Assembly: GCF_037975245.1 (NCBI RefSeq)
Contig: NC_092562.1
Location: forward strand, 24,315,054 to 24,379,053
Length of the DNA: 64,000 nt
DNA from: Apostichopus japonicus
Taxonomy: Eukaryota; Echinodermata; Holothuroidea; Aspidochirotida; Stichopodidae
Direction of reading: 5' to 3'
The position numbers and the translations under genes were made by a program. Under the pieces are notes generated by a model. It searched no databases and was not told where the DNA came from. It worked only from the letters and a program-made list of their open reading frames with translations. This document shows, one piece after another, positions 31,605 through 48,500 of the stretch. Numbering within the stretch: the stretch's first letter is position 1; each line of letters opens with the position of its first letter.

Positions 31605-33962
31605 TTGCTATCCATTCCTCAGCTTCGTAAGCTCGAAAAACTATGCATCAAAGTCCGCAAAGCAGAACTGGACATCAATTTTCTCAGGAACTGCCGCCAG
31701 TTTGGCGTTATTCCGAAATTCTTATGCTTCACGATCCAGCATGCGGACAATGTTGACGTCCTTGCAATCAGAAAGAGACTTTTAAAGAGTGCACTCAACA
31801 AACGTTGCAAGGAGAAAGCCACTCTTGCGAATCAGTTGGCGAAGGATATCCAAAATGTCCGACAAAAAGTGACTGGCCTCGATTGGTATATTCTCAAGAA
31901 AGCAGTCGACTTTAATGTGGAACGAATTTCACGCAATTTCATAGCCGGACACGAAAGTAAGCTTAAACGCCTTACTAGAAATTCAACACTTCCTTTCCGT
32001 AGTGACGAAATCATTCAGAACTTCTCCTCTTACCAACTGAGCGAAGATGAAGAAAATGTCTTAAAATATGGATTAAGTTTTGGGATTCAGCCACCCTTCC
32101 TAAAGAAATCTGATGTTCTTACCAGCTTTGAACTCATCCACAAATTCCTAAAAGGAAATCTAAAGGATTCTGCAGACGCCGGAGTCGTCAAAACACAGTT
32201 GGCTTACCTTGCAAATAATTATGTTATAAGTCACAAGCCCTCGACTACTGATCTGAGGAAGTACAAGATTCTGAAGAAACTTAAACGTAATTCAAGCATC
32301 GTCATTCTAAAACCTGACAAAGGTAACGGAGTTGTTATTATAGATCGTCAAGCTTACAACGAGGGAATTAGCTCAATAATCAACGATGAAACAAGGTTCC
32401 AGAAAATAAAAATTGATCCAACCCTACGCAGAGAAGGACAGCTACAAAGATTTCTAAGAAAGCTCAAGGGCTCAAGGTTTTTCCCGGAGGACACTTACAT
32501 GAACATTTACCCTACAGGATCTCATCCTGCCAGAATTTATGGACTGCCTAAAACTCACAAATGTACTAATAACAATTCATTTCCTACTTTTCGTCCTATT
32601 GTTTCAAGTATTGGTACTTATAATTATAATTTGGCAAAGTTTTTGAGTGATTTTATATCTCCCAACATTTGTCTCGATTATTGCACTCAGGATTCTTTCT
32701 CTTTTGTCCAGGAAATTACATCTATGGACATATCTGATCATTACATGGTATCATACGATGTAGTTAGTTTATTTACCAACATCCCACTTTCTGAAACTGT
32801 TGATATTGCAATCGATGCCATAATGCATAACAATCCAGGCGTTGGTATTGAAAGGCGGGATCTCCAGAAACTATTCATGTTTGCTACCTCACAAACGCAT
32901 TTTTTATTCAATGGTAATTACTATGATCAAGTGGACGGTGTGGCAATGGGTTCACCATTAGCACCGGTGTTGGCAAATCTCTTCATGGGTCATTTGGAGA
33001 AACAATTTCTGAATGATTCATCTGCCCCATCCAAACCTTATCACTACCGCAGATATGTTGACGATATTTTCTGTCTTTTCCGAAATGAGGATGAAGCCAT
33101 CGATTTCCTTCAATTTATCAATACTCGGCACCCTAACATAAAATTCACTATTGAGAAGCAAAAAGACAGTACGCTACCATTTTTGGATGTGCTTGTCAGC
33201 AACACTGGTCATTGCAACACTTCCGTTTATCATAAACCTACGTACTCAGGGTTACTAACCAATTTTTTCAGTTTCATTCCGTATTCTTACAAAATTGGTC
33301 TCATTAAAACGTTAGTGGATAGAATGTACAAGGTCAACAATTCTTGGAAAGGATTTGACCTAGACCTAAAAGGACTTATATCCACACTCAGCAAAAATCA
33401 GTTCCCCTCTCACTTAATTGACAAAGTTGTGAAATCGTATTTACAAAACAAGGTGTCACCGAAAAATATCATTGACCCGGTTTCTCACAATACCAGATTT
33501 TACAAGCTCCCGTACATTGGTAATTTCTCTGGTCATGCTCAGAACAAAGTTAGACAGTTGATCAAATCGCATTGTACAGACATTGATGTCAAATTAGTGT
33601 TTATCTCATTTAAAGTTCGAAATATGTGTGTAGTAAAAGACATGATTCCATCATACCTTAAATCTCGTGTGGTCTATAAATTCATCTGCACAAGCTGTAA
33701 TGCTTGTTATATAGGGGAAACCCATAGGCACCTTTCTACACGGATTTCTGAGCATTTTAAAACCGATAAGAATTCACATATTTACAAACACTTAGCTAAA
33801 TTTCCCAACTGTAAGCGGCTATGTGGCAACAACTCATTCAAAATTATCGACTCCGCTCCCACTAAACTCCAGCTTAGGATCAAAGAAAGTCTACATATCA
33901 ATTGGGATAAACCTAATCTCAACAAGCAGCTTGACTGTCCAGTGTTATCTTTGTTGAGTTAA
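31605..33962 (+). CDS. Penelope-like reverse transcriptase / GIY-YIG endonuclease
   Basis: 785 aa, uninterrupted. It copies element RNA at nicked DNA. An N-terminal basic helical region is followed by LKPDKGNGVVI (about residue 240), YGLPKTHK and FRPIVSS (about 310-330), RT motif A YDVVSLFTNIP (about 384), motif B GVAMGSPLAPVLANLF (about 447), motif C YRRYVDDIFCLF (about 482, catalytic DD) and STLPFLDVLV. The C-terminal GIY-YIG domain begins near 689 as VVYKFICTSCNACYIGET, with the conserved Arg and Glu in RISEH. RT and endonuclease order and total length fit Penelope-like elements. The ATG chosen is the first long in-frame start; an upstream start in the AT region cannot be ruled out. No stops, so the copy may be young. 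Confidence 0.92.
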   Translation: MLSIPQLRKLEKLCIKVRKAELDINFLRNCRQFGVIPKFLCFTIQHADNVDVLAIRKRLLKSALNKRCKEKATLANQLAKDIQNVRQKVTGLDWYILKKAVDFNVERISRNFIAGHESKLKRLTRNSTLPFRSDEIIQNFSSYQLSEDEENVLKYGLSFGIQPPFLKKSDVLTSFELIHKFLKGNLKDSADAGVVKTQLAYLANNYVISHKPSTTDLRKYKILKKLKRNSSIVILKPDKGNGVVIIDRQAYNEGISSIINDETRFQKIKIDPTLRREGQLQRFLRKLKGSRFFPEDTYMNIYPTGSHPARIYGLPKTHKCTNNNSFPTFRPIVSSIGTYNYNLAKFLSDFISPNICLDYCTQDSFSFVQEITSMDISDHYMVSYDVVSLFTNIPLSETVDIAIDAIMHNNPGVGIERRDLQKLFMFATSQTHFLFNGNYYDQVDGVAMGSPLAPVLANLFMGHLEKQFLNDSSAPSKPYHYRRYVDDIFCLFRNEDEAIDFLQFINTRHPNIKFTIEKQKDSTLPFLDVLVSNTGHCNTSVYHKPTYSGLLTNFFSFIPYSYKIGLIKTLVDRMYKVNNSWKGFDLDLKGLISTLSKNQFPSHLIDKVVKSYLQNKVSPKNIIDPVSHNTRFYKLPYIGNFSGHAQNKVRQLIKSHCTDIDVKLVFISFKVRNMCVVKDMIPSYLKSRVVYKFICTSCNACYIGETHRHLSTRISEHFKTDKNSHIYKHLAKFPNCKRLCGNNSFKIIDSAPTKLQLRIKESLHINWDKPNLNKQLDCPVLSLLS

Positions 33963-34033
33963 TCTACTTTTCCTTGTGTGTTATTGCTAGTGTACATTTG
34001 TCTGCTATTACTTGTTCATTTTGCGTCTGTAAC

Positions 34034-34067
34034 CTGATGATGAAAGTCGCTACTTTCGAAACATGTC
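34034..34067 (+). ncRNA. Hammerhead ribozyme motif at the Penelope-like 3' end
   Basis: CTGATGA (34034-34040), helix II GAAAG/CTTTC around loop TCGCTA (42-57), GAA (58-60), palindromic ACATGT (61-66) and C67 as the expected cleavage nucleotide. One extra T (34041) sits between CUGAUGA and helix II. The palindromic helix III suggests a dimeric ribozyme, as reported for Penelope-like elements. Flanking AAC and GTT could start helix I. Confidence 0.75.
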
Positions 34068-34132
34068 GTTCTTTTTGTATCAATTTTGGTAAATAGATGT
34101 ATAAGTTAAAGTCTGTGGTGTTTTCAATTTTT

Positions 34133-34159
34133 TTATATATATAATTATATATATATAAT

Positions 34160-34195
<36 letters not shown>
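34133..34195. repeat. AT then GT microsatellite
   Basis: TATATAATTATA variants followed by a short GTGTGT run, downstream of the Penelope-like element. Confidence 0.85.
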
Positions 34196-40404
<6,209 letters not shown>

Positions 40405-40494
40405 ATGTCTGCCCACGCAAGTTTACGAATACCGGGTTCGCCTCAACACAACCATTTATGGGACAACAACCGCCGTGGAGAATTTCCCAGCGGG
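40405..40494 (+). CDS. Candidate first coding exon of an unknown gene
   Basis: ATG in context GACCATGT opens 30 codons (MSAHASLRIPGSPQHNHLWD, then a polar stretch ending FPSG) and stops at a strong GTAAGT donor in phase 0. A phase-0 candidate exon lies 1.6 kb downstream. The protein is Ser/Pro/Asn/His-rich and shows no domain. It is not recognised; it may be the disordered N-terminus of a gene extending beyond the window. Confidence 0.4.
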
Positions 40495-41287
40495 GTAAGT
40501 TAATATAGACCTAATGCTACGATATTTTAGTTAAGTAACCTTTGACGTTCAACAATATATAAGCTGTGATGTTTCTATACAATGACTTAATACGCAGCTT
40601 ACTGAGACGCATACAATAACATACCGTATACTATGCAACTCACAAAACACTGAAGACAACGCGAAACTTAAGCAAAAGGAAATTCCAAAGCAACTTAAAG
40701 AACAGAAAGATACGGTATATACAACTGGCTGCAATGTAGAAACATTATCTAACGCAGTAATATGTTTGGGTGCAATAACATGCAATGCGATACAATGAAG
40801 ACGGTACCTGTAACACGGCGAACTTAAAGGGATACAACGAAGGATATAGGGATTATGTACGGTAAATGATGTATTGCTATGAGCCTACGTTTAGCGTACT
40901 AAGGTAATGCACTTGTGGTAAGAACAAATGACAACACCATAGTTCAAGTGCATCATAAATGTTATAATTAATCCTCTGACGAAGATAACAAACGCTTAGT
41001 ACGTACTTTATTAAAGTGTATTACAGATTAAGCAAGCGTTAACATATCTTCATTATATGTCATAATAGCGTGAGCATTTTCAGTCTTATAAAATGAAATA
41101 ATAAAAAAAGGTGAATTTGTACAAATGCCAATGATTTTTATTACTAATAATTATATGATACAGAGAGTCAGCTGCCCAGCAGGCAGAAACGGCTCTCACA
41201 GTAACTGTGACCACTTGTGTAAGTATCCAATTTCGCGAAACTAACGTTGTTTTTGAATAGCATATAGTTAGCATGAGTGTATTGCTG

Positions 41288-41315
41288 CAGGGAGTTTCCA
41301 TAAAAAAACTCCCTG
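41288..41315. repeat. Hairpin with CAGGGAGTTT/AAACTCCCTG stem
   Basis: 10-bp perfect stem around an 8-nt loop, in the intron of the candidate gene. It shares its core with the hairpin at 39058-39083. Confidence 0.65.
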
Positions 41316-42110
41316 ATTGCTGCTATAGGTGCAAATCTACTTCATAACGTGCCTCTCGGATTGAAGATCTTTACAAAAAAATGCTAAGACAGTCGTGAAG
41401 TCTCTTCTTAGGTCAACGACGGGATCAGATTCATCATTATATACTCATTGAAATATGTAGGAAAGTGGAAGAGGAAGGGAATACACAAAATAATGACCAA
41501 AATTCTGCTAAAAGTCTGCATTTCATGTCGATACGCGTGTGGTTCCGAACATGTTTGGTATGCGAGAAATAACTTGCAATTTTGGATTCGTTTTGTTAAT
41601 ACCCTGGTTCACTTATACAACTTCTGGAAAACTGTTTTACATTGTAACACAATATAGCAGTGTAGGTTCACCTGCACATGCACGCTGCTAGTGGATCTTT
41701 AAACCTATATCCATATACATACATATCATAATTAATATATGAATCATAAGAAAATATATGTCTAAAGATGTGCTTTATAGAAAACCTTTAAATTTACAGC
41801 TAGCAATTCGAACCCGAAACTTTTTAACAGTTTTATTGTAATTTTCACAAGACGCATGTTGATGAAAGACTGTGAGGTGGGGTGGGGTGGCGGTGTGGGT
41901 CCCTTTAAATAAAGGTCAATCAGTGATAGTTTCTTTGTGTTGAGTAGGTAAGGAAGTAACGGAATGGGATGGGAGGGGTGATGCTACACCCTCAGTGAGT
42001 CCATGCACACACAAGGAACACAATAGCAAACTATTTCATTCCAAATGATAATCAACACGCTAGGTTAAGGTCATTTGTTTTCTTGATTCCCTTTTTTTCA
42101 ATCGAGTCAG

Positions 42111-42149
42111 GCATCGGCTTTGATGCCCTCGGATAGTAGTTTGCTGCAG
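42111..42149 (+). CDS. Candidate 39-bp microexon of the same unknown gene
   Basis: Preceded by a clear polypyrimidine tract (CTTGATTCCCTTTTTTTC...GTCAG) and followed by GTAACA. In phase 0, as required by the 40494 donor, it reads ASALMPSDSSLLQ without a stop. Found by eye; no homology is known. Confidence 0.35.
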
Positions 42150-44737
42150 GTAACATTAGAAAACCTACACACTCTTATAGATGCCTATCATTGCCGAATA
42201 AAGGCAACATGATTGAAGCCATCCCTTTACAAGACAGTTCGTGTGTGGTGAATATCTGTTGCATTCTCTATATAATATCTCGGCCATAGCAGCCAGTAAC
42301 GTGCAATGATATGAGCAAAGACAAACATTCCCCACTCCATGCCTCACACCCCCACCTCATGACTCACACCCCACCCCATGACTCACACCCATACCTCAGA
42401 ACCCTTACACCACCCCGTCGGCCCAAACCACACACGCATTCCCACAACAGATGCCTTATGTACATGCTTTAATCAGACTCTTCTTCCCCTTCAAAAATCC
42501 CATCAGATAAGTGGTAAAATTTTACATTCAGTTACCCTCGTAGACTGCAAACAGCAAACGAATATTTTCATTGTGCATGTGACCATTAGTTGGGTCCACA
42601 ATTTGCTATTATTTGTCATCAAAGACAATTCAGTTCACACTTGAGGGTATCTTGTTTGGATTTTCATGACGATGTTTGCGTTGTTTTTTTACAACAAAAA
42701 AGGGGGGGGGGATATTTCTCGACACTCGACAAATTATTCTTAATTAAAAAGCAATTATACATTAAGGTAAAGACTAGAAAAAGACATAAACCTGCACTCA
42801 TTAATATGTAAATTATGATTCTCGTTCGTATTTTGATCTAATGTCTAACGTCTCCTTGCTGCTGACAACCAAACATGTATAAATATCGAATGAGCTTTGA
42901 CAGAGAAAATTTGTCTTGCGTAACGGGAAGTAATTGAGGAATCCTTATAATATTACTCTGCATTTACATTTTGTATATATACTTTCCACGTTGTAATAGT
43001 TATGTCAAAGGTATACCTTTAATAACCTAAAATGTATACTATGTATTACTATGAACCGGCCGGGTCATAGTTAGGTGGGTTTTCATCCAAGAGCAATCTA
43101 CGGTTTTCCCATCTGAAATGACTTTCTAAATTGAAAAGATTCCAAATTTGAGTTACAATGTTGAATTGGAAGCCACCCGACGTGAAAGTTGTCATCCATA
43201 AGCCCTTGAGGGTTTCTCCCACAGTTGTCGTGGTCGCTTAAGCGGCGTAAAAATAACTGCTGATTATTATTTTTATATTATAAACAAACTGAGGATTAGT
43301 TTAGGCGTACAAACAATACAAACACAACAACAAAAACAACTAGAGATCATGCACAGATTAGAACACTTTTAAATATTTATTTAGTACTTTCGTTATTACT
43401 TCAAATGCATAATCACTTTTAACACTGAAAACAATTTGTTTCTCTGGCTTCAATTTCTTGTAGTAAAGCCATATGATGTCGTAACAATTTTTACAAGATG
43501 CTATTGAAATAAGACCATATCTGACCTAACTGTCATCAATAACCACACACGGCTCTATAAACAAAAACACCCAACAACTGCTACCGTGCACCTATTTATA
43601 CAATTTATCCCAACAAAACGATTTCATTTTGATAAACCATGGAAATAGATCAAATATTGTACTGGCGTATATCTTCCACGATGCAATTTTTGTTCAATCA
43701 ATTTCTACTTTCAATTTAGACCAAAGATTGTCACGACAGGCTCTGCTAATAAATTGTCAATATAGTTTGTATTAGGTCCAAAAGTTCAATTTTAAATTGA
43801 TTTGAAAGTTCAGGGCAATCTCATCGACTCCCTCATTAAGTCCCTCTGATTACATTGTCTTTTGTAATTAACCGCTCTTGCCTCAAACCTATCGCAGTTC
43901 TTATACGTTGATATTAGAGTTCAATATAGATATTCAAGCATAGCCTAATTTTTTGGCAACTCCGTACATAATTAAAAGCCACACGTCTTTTCGGGGAATT
44001 TTCAAGGTTCTTGTTTATTATCTCTCTTCTACATATTCTCTCTCTCTCTCTCTCTCCATTTTTCCTTCTTCTGATATTTACTGTGAGTTTCTGTGCTGTG
44101 GTTACGGTACCGTTAAGCGTGTTTCTAGATAGGAAAAATGAAACATTAATCTGTGTTTGGGTGAAACCATTTTTCAAGGAGATGTAATTTCTCCCTGCAC
44201 ATATCTTTTAAAATGTTTATATCAGCCATCGATTTATTATCCTTGGAGATCTAATTATATTATAAAGAGAAATGATCAGAATGGAATGTTAGATAATTGC
44301 ATATATTTATATGTGGTATTTGGTAGTATAACGATTCGCATATAGTTCTCATATATGGTTATGATAAGAGTGTTAAAAGTAAGTGAATCAAATATCTCCA
44401 GTAAGTACATTAATGTGTCCGAATAATGCACGATGACATTTCTAGGAAGTTACTTTCACATCATGATGCAAGTAGTTTGCAATGTTTTGGAAAGAAACAC
44501 CTTTACCAAGTTTTCTTGTTAAAAATTGCATTTCGCCGTCGGCTGGGAACGATCTGTCTCACTGATTTAGTGACATTTAATATATAGACAAAACTGGATA
44601 TAGCCTGTTGAAATATTCTGTTCCCGGTCAGAATGAATAATTATAATGTCCACACATAACAGTTACAAGTTCTAGAGATATAACACATAAAGAGTCCAGT
44701 TTGCCTTGCCAGGTGTATGATCAAGGATGACCGAGAG

Positions 44738-44740
<3 letters not shown>
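42150..44740. other. Non-coding region
   Basis: A repeated ATGACTCACACCCC word at about 42340-42390, a poly-A/poly-G run (about 42696-42710) and a CT microsatellite (about 44036-44056). No exon could be linked to the candidate gene. Confidence 0.45.

Positions 44741-44810
<70 letters not shown>
44741..44810. repeat. TA microsatellite
   Basis: TA units with one GA interruption, at the AT tail of the reverse family A repeat. Confidence 0.9.
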
Positions 44811-44813
<3 letters not shown>

Positions 44814-45138
44814 GAAAATCGTAATGAGTTGGAAAATCAAGAACAGTGAAAAACCTTCCAGCCTCCACCGGGCCTTCCGCTCTGTACGCGGACACCGTAA
44901 CCACTAGGCTATGGACGCTGATTGTATGTCCAGAGGTTCGAAACCGGTAAGGAAGGTCGTAATTCCACTGTAGGCGTTTGTCACCTGTATCGAACAATAC
45001 TAGTTCTGTTTTTGGTGACATATTTTGCCTTACTCTAGAGATCAAACATGATCAAACATGATGCTAACCAACTTGAAATCATTTGTGATTCCTAAAGCCG
45101 GATCTCGAAAGAAAACAGACTTTATGTTAATGCAATGG

Positions 45139-45142
<4 letters not shown>
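44811..45142 (-). mobile_element. Family A tRNA-like repeat, reverse copy 1 (B box deleted)
   Basis: Reverse complement of the 30649-31013 unit. A short deletion around 44867-44872 has removed most of the B box that is intact in the neighbouring copy. TA microsatellites lie on both sides. Confidence 0.7.

Positions 45143-45182
<40 letters not shown>
45143..45182. repeat. TA microsatellite
   Basis: Pure TA between the two reverse family A copies. Confidence 0.9.
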
Positions 45183-45186
<4 letters not shown>

Positions 45187-45352
45187 GAAAATCGTAATGA
45201 GTTGGAAAAACAGTGAAAAAACTTTCAGCCTCCACCGGGATTCGAACCACGGGCCTCCCGCTCTGTACGCGGACACCCTAACCACTAGGCTATGGACGCT
45301 GATTGTATGTCCAGAGGTTCGAAACCGGTAAGGAAGATCGTAATTCCACTGT
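45183..45352 (-). mobile_element. Family A tRNA-like repeat, reverse copy 2 (partial)
   Basis: Intact tRNA-like head with its B box on the reverse strand (GGGATTCGAACC read on +). It ends in a TA run at about 45352. Confidence 0.7.
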
Positions 45353-45439
45353 ATATATATATATATATATATACGTAGTTCTAGACATTTTCTTATCGAG
45401 TTTCTCTAAAGCGAGGACCCAACTCCATGTCGAAAAGTT

Positions 45440-45565
45440 TCATGATTATGAATTGTCAATTGTCAACAACTCTGTAATTGGACGACATACATTAATCTTG
45501 GAGTGACTCGAACTCGGAACCTTATGATTGAAAGGCACCGGCGTTAACCACTGAGCTAACACTCC
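45440..45565 (-). mobile_element. Family B tRNA-SINE head, reverse strand, truncated
   Basis: Reverse complement of 28583-28710, including both promoter boxes. The body beyond CATGATTATGAATTG is missing. Confidence 0.7.
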
Positions 45566-48500
45566 TCAACGTGTTTTGTGCTATGTGTTATGTGTTTGTA
45601 CTCATGGGTCTGTACACTCGTCCGCTACTCAGTAAACGTGTTAACCATGTACTCGCCGCATACATGGCTTTTGTACTTGTTCTCTTGACCGTGTACTCGT
45701 ATCCGCCCTCGGATATTGTACTCATACCACAAGTCTGATACTTGTGACATTGTGTCCCTCCCTACAAGTCATACATTTGACATAGAAATGATGTCAGACC
45801 TTGAGAAGGTTGATCTACATTTGCAAAGAGTAAATATTAAGAACTATAATGGAATTTTCACAGCATAAATAGGACAAACTCTACTTTTGTTGTTCTCTCC
45901 TTGGATAAAGTTTTGGCTTTATGTATGTCTTATAGTGTACCTTTAGGAAGCACATATACCTCTTTGCGTCTTTATCACAATAAATCAGATATGATTTCCT
46001 GCGGATTATCAATGTTAACAGAACTACTGCCCTGAACGTATCAATGAAATCATGCTAACTTGCAATCAAGTGTATTTTATATTATAGGGCACTCCATTAC
46101 TATACATTATGACATGACTATATGGTATGGTGCAAAGACTATGAAGTTAGTTGTCATCACTCGGGAATGATGAAGACAAAAGACAGATCAGTTTATCTGG
46201 CGAAAGAGATTATTAATCAAACATTCATTTCCTCATATACCTGCGTAAATTAACTATGCTTGTCTCCGTTCGTGTGTTCCAAAGGCTAAGGTTATATAAG
46301 AGGGGGGGGGGGGGTGGGATGGAGAAGAAGAAAGATAATATACACAGTGATGGAAAATGTTAAAAATTAAAAGCTTTAGATGTTGATAATTGAGGAGGCC
46401 TAAATGTATTGATCGATGAGACAAGCACTTTATTTAAAGTAAATAGTGTTTGTTTGGTTATACGAACGCTTCCATTTTTTTTTGTCAATCATGACTTTAA
46501 TTGATCTATCTTAAAAAAAACATCAAATTTATAAGCTTTAGCTGTTTATAATTGAAGAGACCTAAATCACTTGGCCAATAAGACATACACTTTACTTAAA
46601 GCCACTATTTGAGTTTGTTTGGTCGAAGATATATAGTATTTTTTTGGGTATTAAACACGGTAGTACACAAAGACAAGACCTTAATAGACCCAAATATGTT
46701 AATGACCCCTTCTTTTTACATAATCGTTAAATTTAGTTAGCAAATAAGAAAGGATTCTTACCCTTTCTCTGAAAAGAAATGATTGAAGGAACTGACATTT
46801 GATTACAGATGGTAACATCACTTCTAAGGTAGTAGACATGAATTTGTCGTTGCTTCTCCTTTCATTTCTAAATCCAATAATTCCACCCGATTCTTACCGT
46901 ATTACGTAACACTATTGTAACATGAATACATTTAACATACGTATACTGATGTATTACATGTATGTGTACTAATGTAATATGCTGTATCTATTCCTATGTG
47001 TTGCAGCAGAGATACCACAACAAAACGTGATACAACCTAAGATAGCACAACATATATGTATGTATGTATGTATGGAACGCGAAAAGGACAAACTAATTTC
47101 GTTGTCTAAACTAAGTTTGTTTTGTCTAAACTAAAGTTGTTGCTGCTGTTTTACCACGTTGTTGCTCAAACTCACTTTGATGTCTTAACTTCCATTGTCT
47201 AAACATACGTCGTTGTCTAAACTTACGTTGTTGCCATCGGCGCTGTTCAAAATTGCACAACCGCGTAATGACACCAGAATGAAAATAGCATTGAGGTTTC
47301 GATGACTTTATATATAGCACAATATATATAGCACAATACCGTATGTCAAGGATTTCTAATTTACTCTTTCCCATTTTTGAATCCGAGCAACCTTTTTTCG
47401 GAAGCTCATTAACTTGACAGATAATTCTCTAGCACTTTTCCATTACATTTATAGATTTTTATCGTATAAGTTCTTTCAAATATTTTTCGATACTCTCCTC
47501 TCTCTAGCGGGCCATTAGTGTTCTTCACTGTGACCTTTTTTATTGCAAATATACATATAAATATATGCATTTGGCAACACTTAGGCGAAAGTTTCATCAA
47601 CACCCTATCACAGTCCCTCAATGATTTAGAAGACCGTATATATAGGGATGCACTTTGCCAAAAAAACATTATCGGCCCCATGTGCAAGGTTCTCTGCGTT
47701 GATGTGCTATTTAACGCTGCCCGTAGGATCATTCACAGTATTATACAGTGCATTAAATTTGCCAACTTTAGTTTTTAAGTTTTACTACCGACACGATCAC
47801 TTAGGTGAACTAATAATACACAGTGGGATAAACTATATCAGCGTCTGGTCTACAGAAACATAGTGAAACACGCGAAACGGAAAGAACTGCGAGCTTTACT
47901 CTCCCGAGGGCTCCGGCCAGAAACGAGGATTTCGTTCATATTATTGATGTTCTTGCTTTCATAGTTGTTTATTCTTCTCGCAAATGTACTTTCATGACTG
48001 GCTTAAAACTGAACAATTGAAGTGCAATGGAAATTGGAAATAGAGGCTCCTATAAGGGTTGAGATGTTGTACTTGTATAGATGGCGTATGTGTGTATATA
48101 TGTATGTATGCCTATAATTAGACAGAGATATATATATATAGACAAAAGTAAAGAAATGGTTCATAATTAACAAATAAAGAGACTTACTGTTTTAGAAATG
48201 AAATTCGGGCAGTTATACTTGGTATGGTATGTAAAGTACAAAATGAAACCGATGAAAGTATGACGCTCGATAAGTATTTTAATTATGTTTATGTTTCAAG
48301 GGATATAAGAACTATTGTATCAGCAATAGTATTGCACAGTTTGCAACCAAGATATTTGGAATATTGTGTAATAGGGTTCAGTCACATATTACTTCTATAA
48401 AGAAGAATGTACATATTGTAATGCAATTATAGTATTTAAAGTGCAGTATTTGGACTTTTGTTTTGTATTTTGTATTTTTTACATCTTCACCAATTTCATT

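Larger units (their letters stand above)
31546..34130 (+). mobile_element. Penelope-like retroelement with hammerhead tail
   Basis: A 785-aa RT plus GIY-YIG ORF, a short 3' region with a hammerhead motif, and AT tracts on both sides. No second terminal-repeat copy was seen upstream, so the 5' end may be truncated. The exact edges are blurred by the AT tracts. Confidence 0.85.

Noticed and set aside
47126-47374. 82-aa Gln/Arg-rich reverse frame
   Set aside because: Translation of the degenerate GTTGTCTAAACTTACG repeat.
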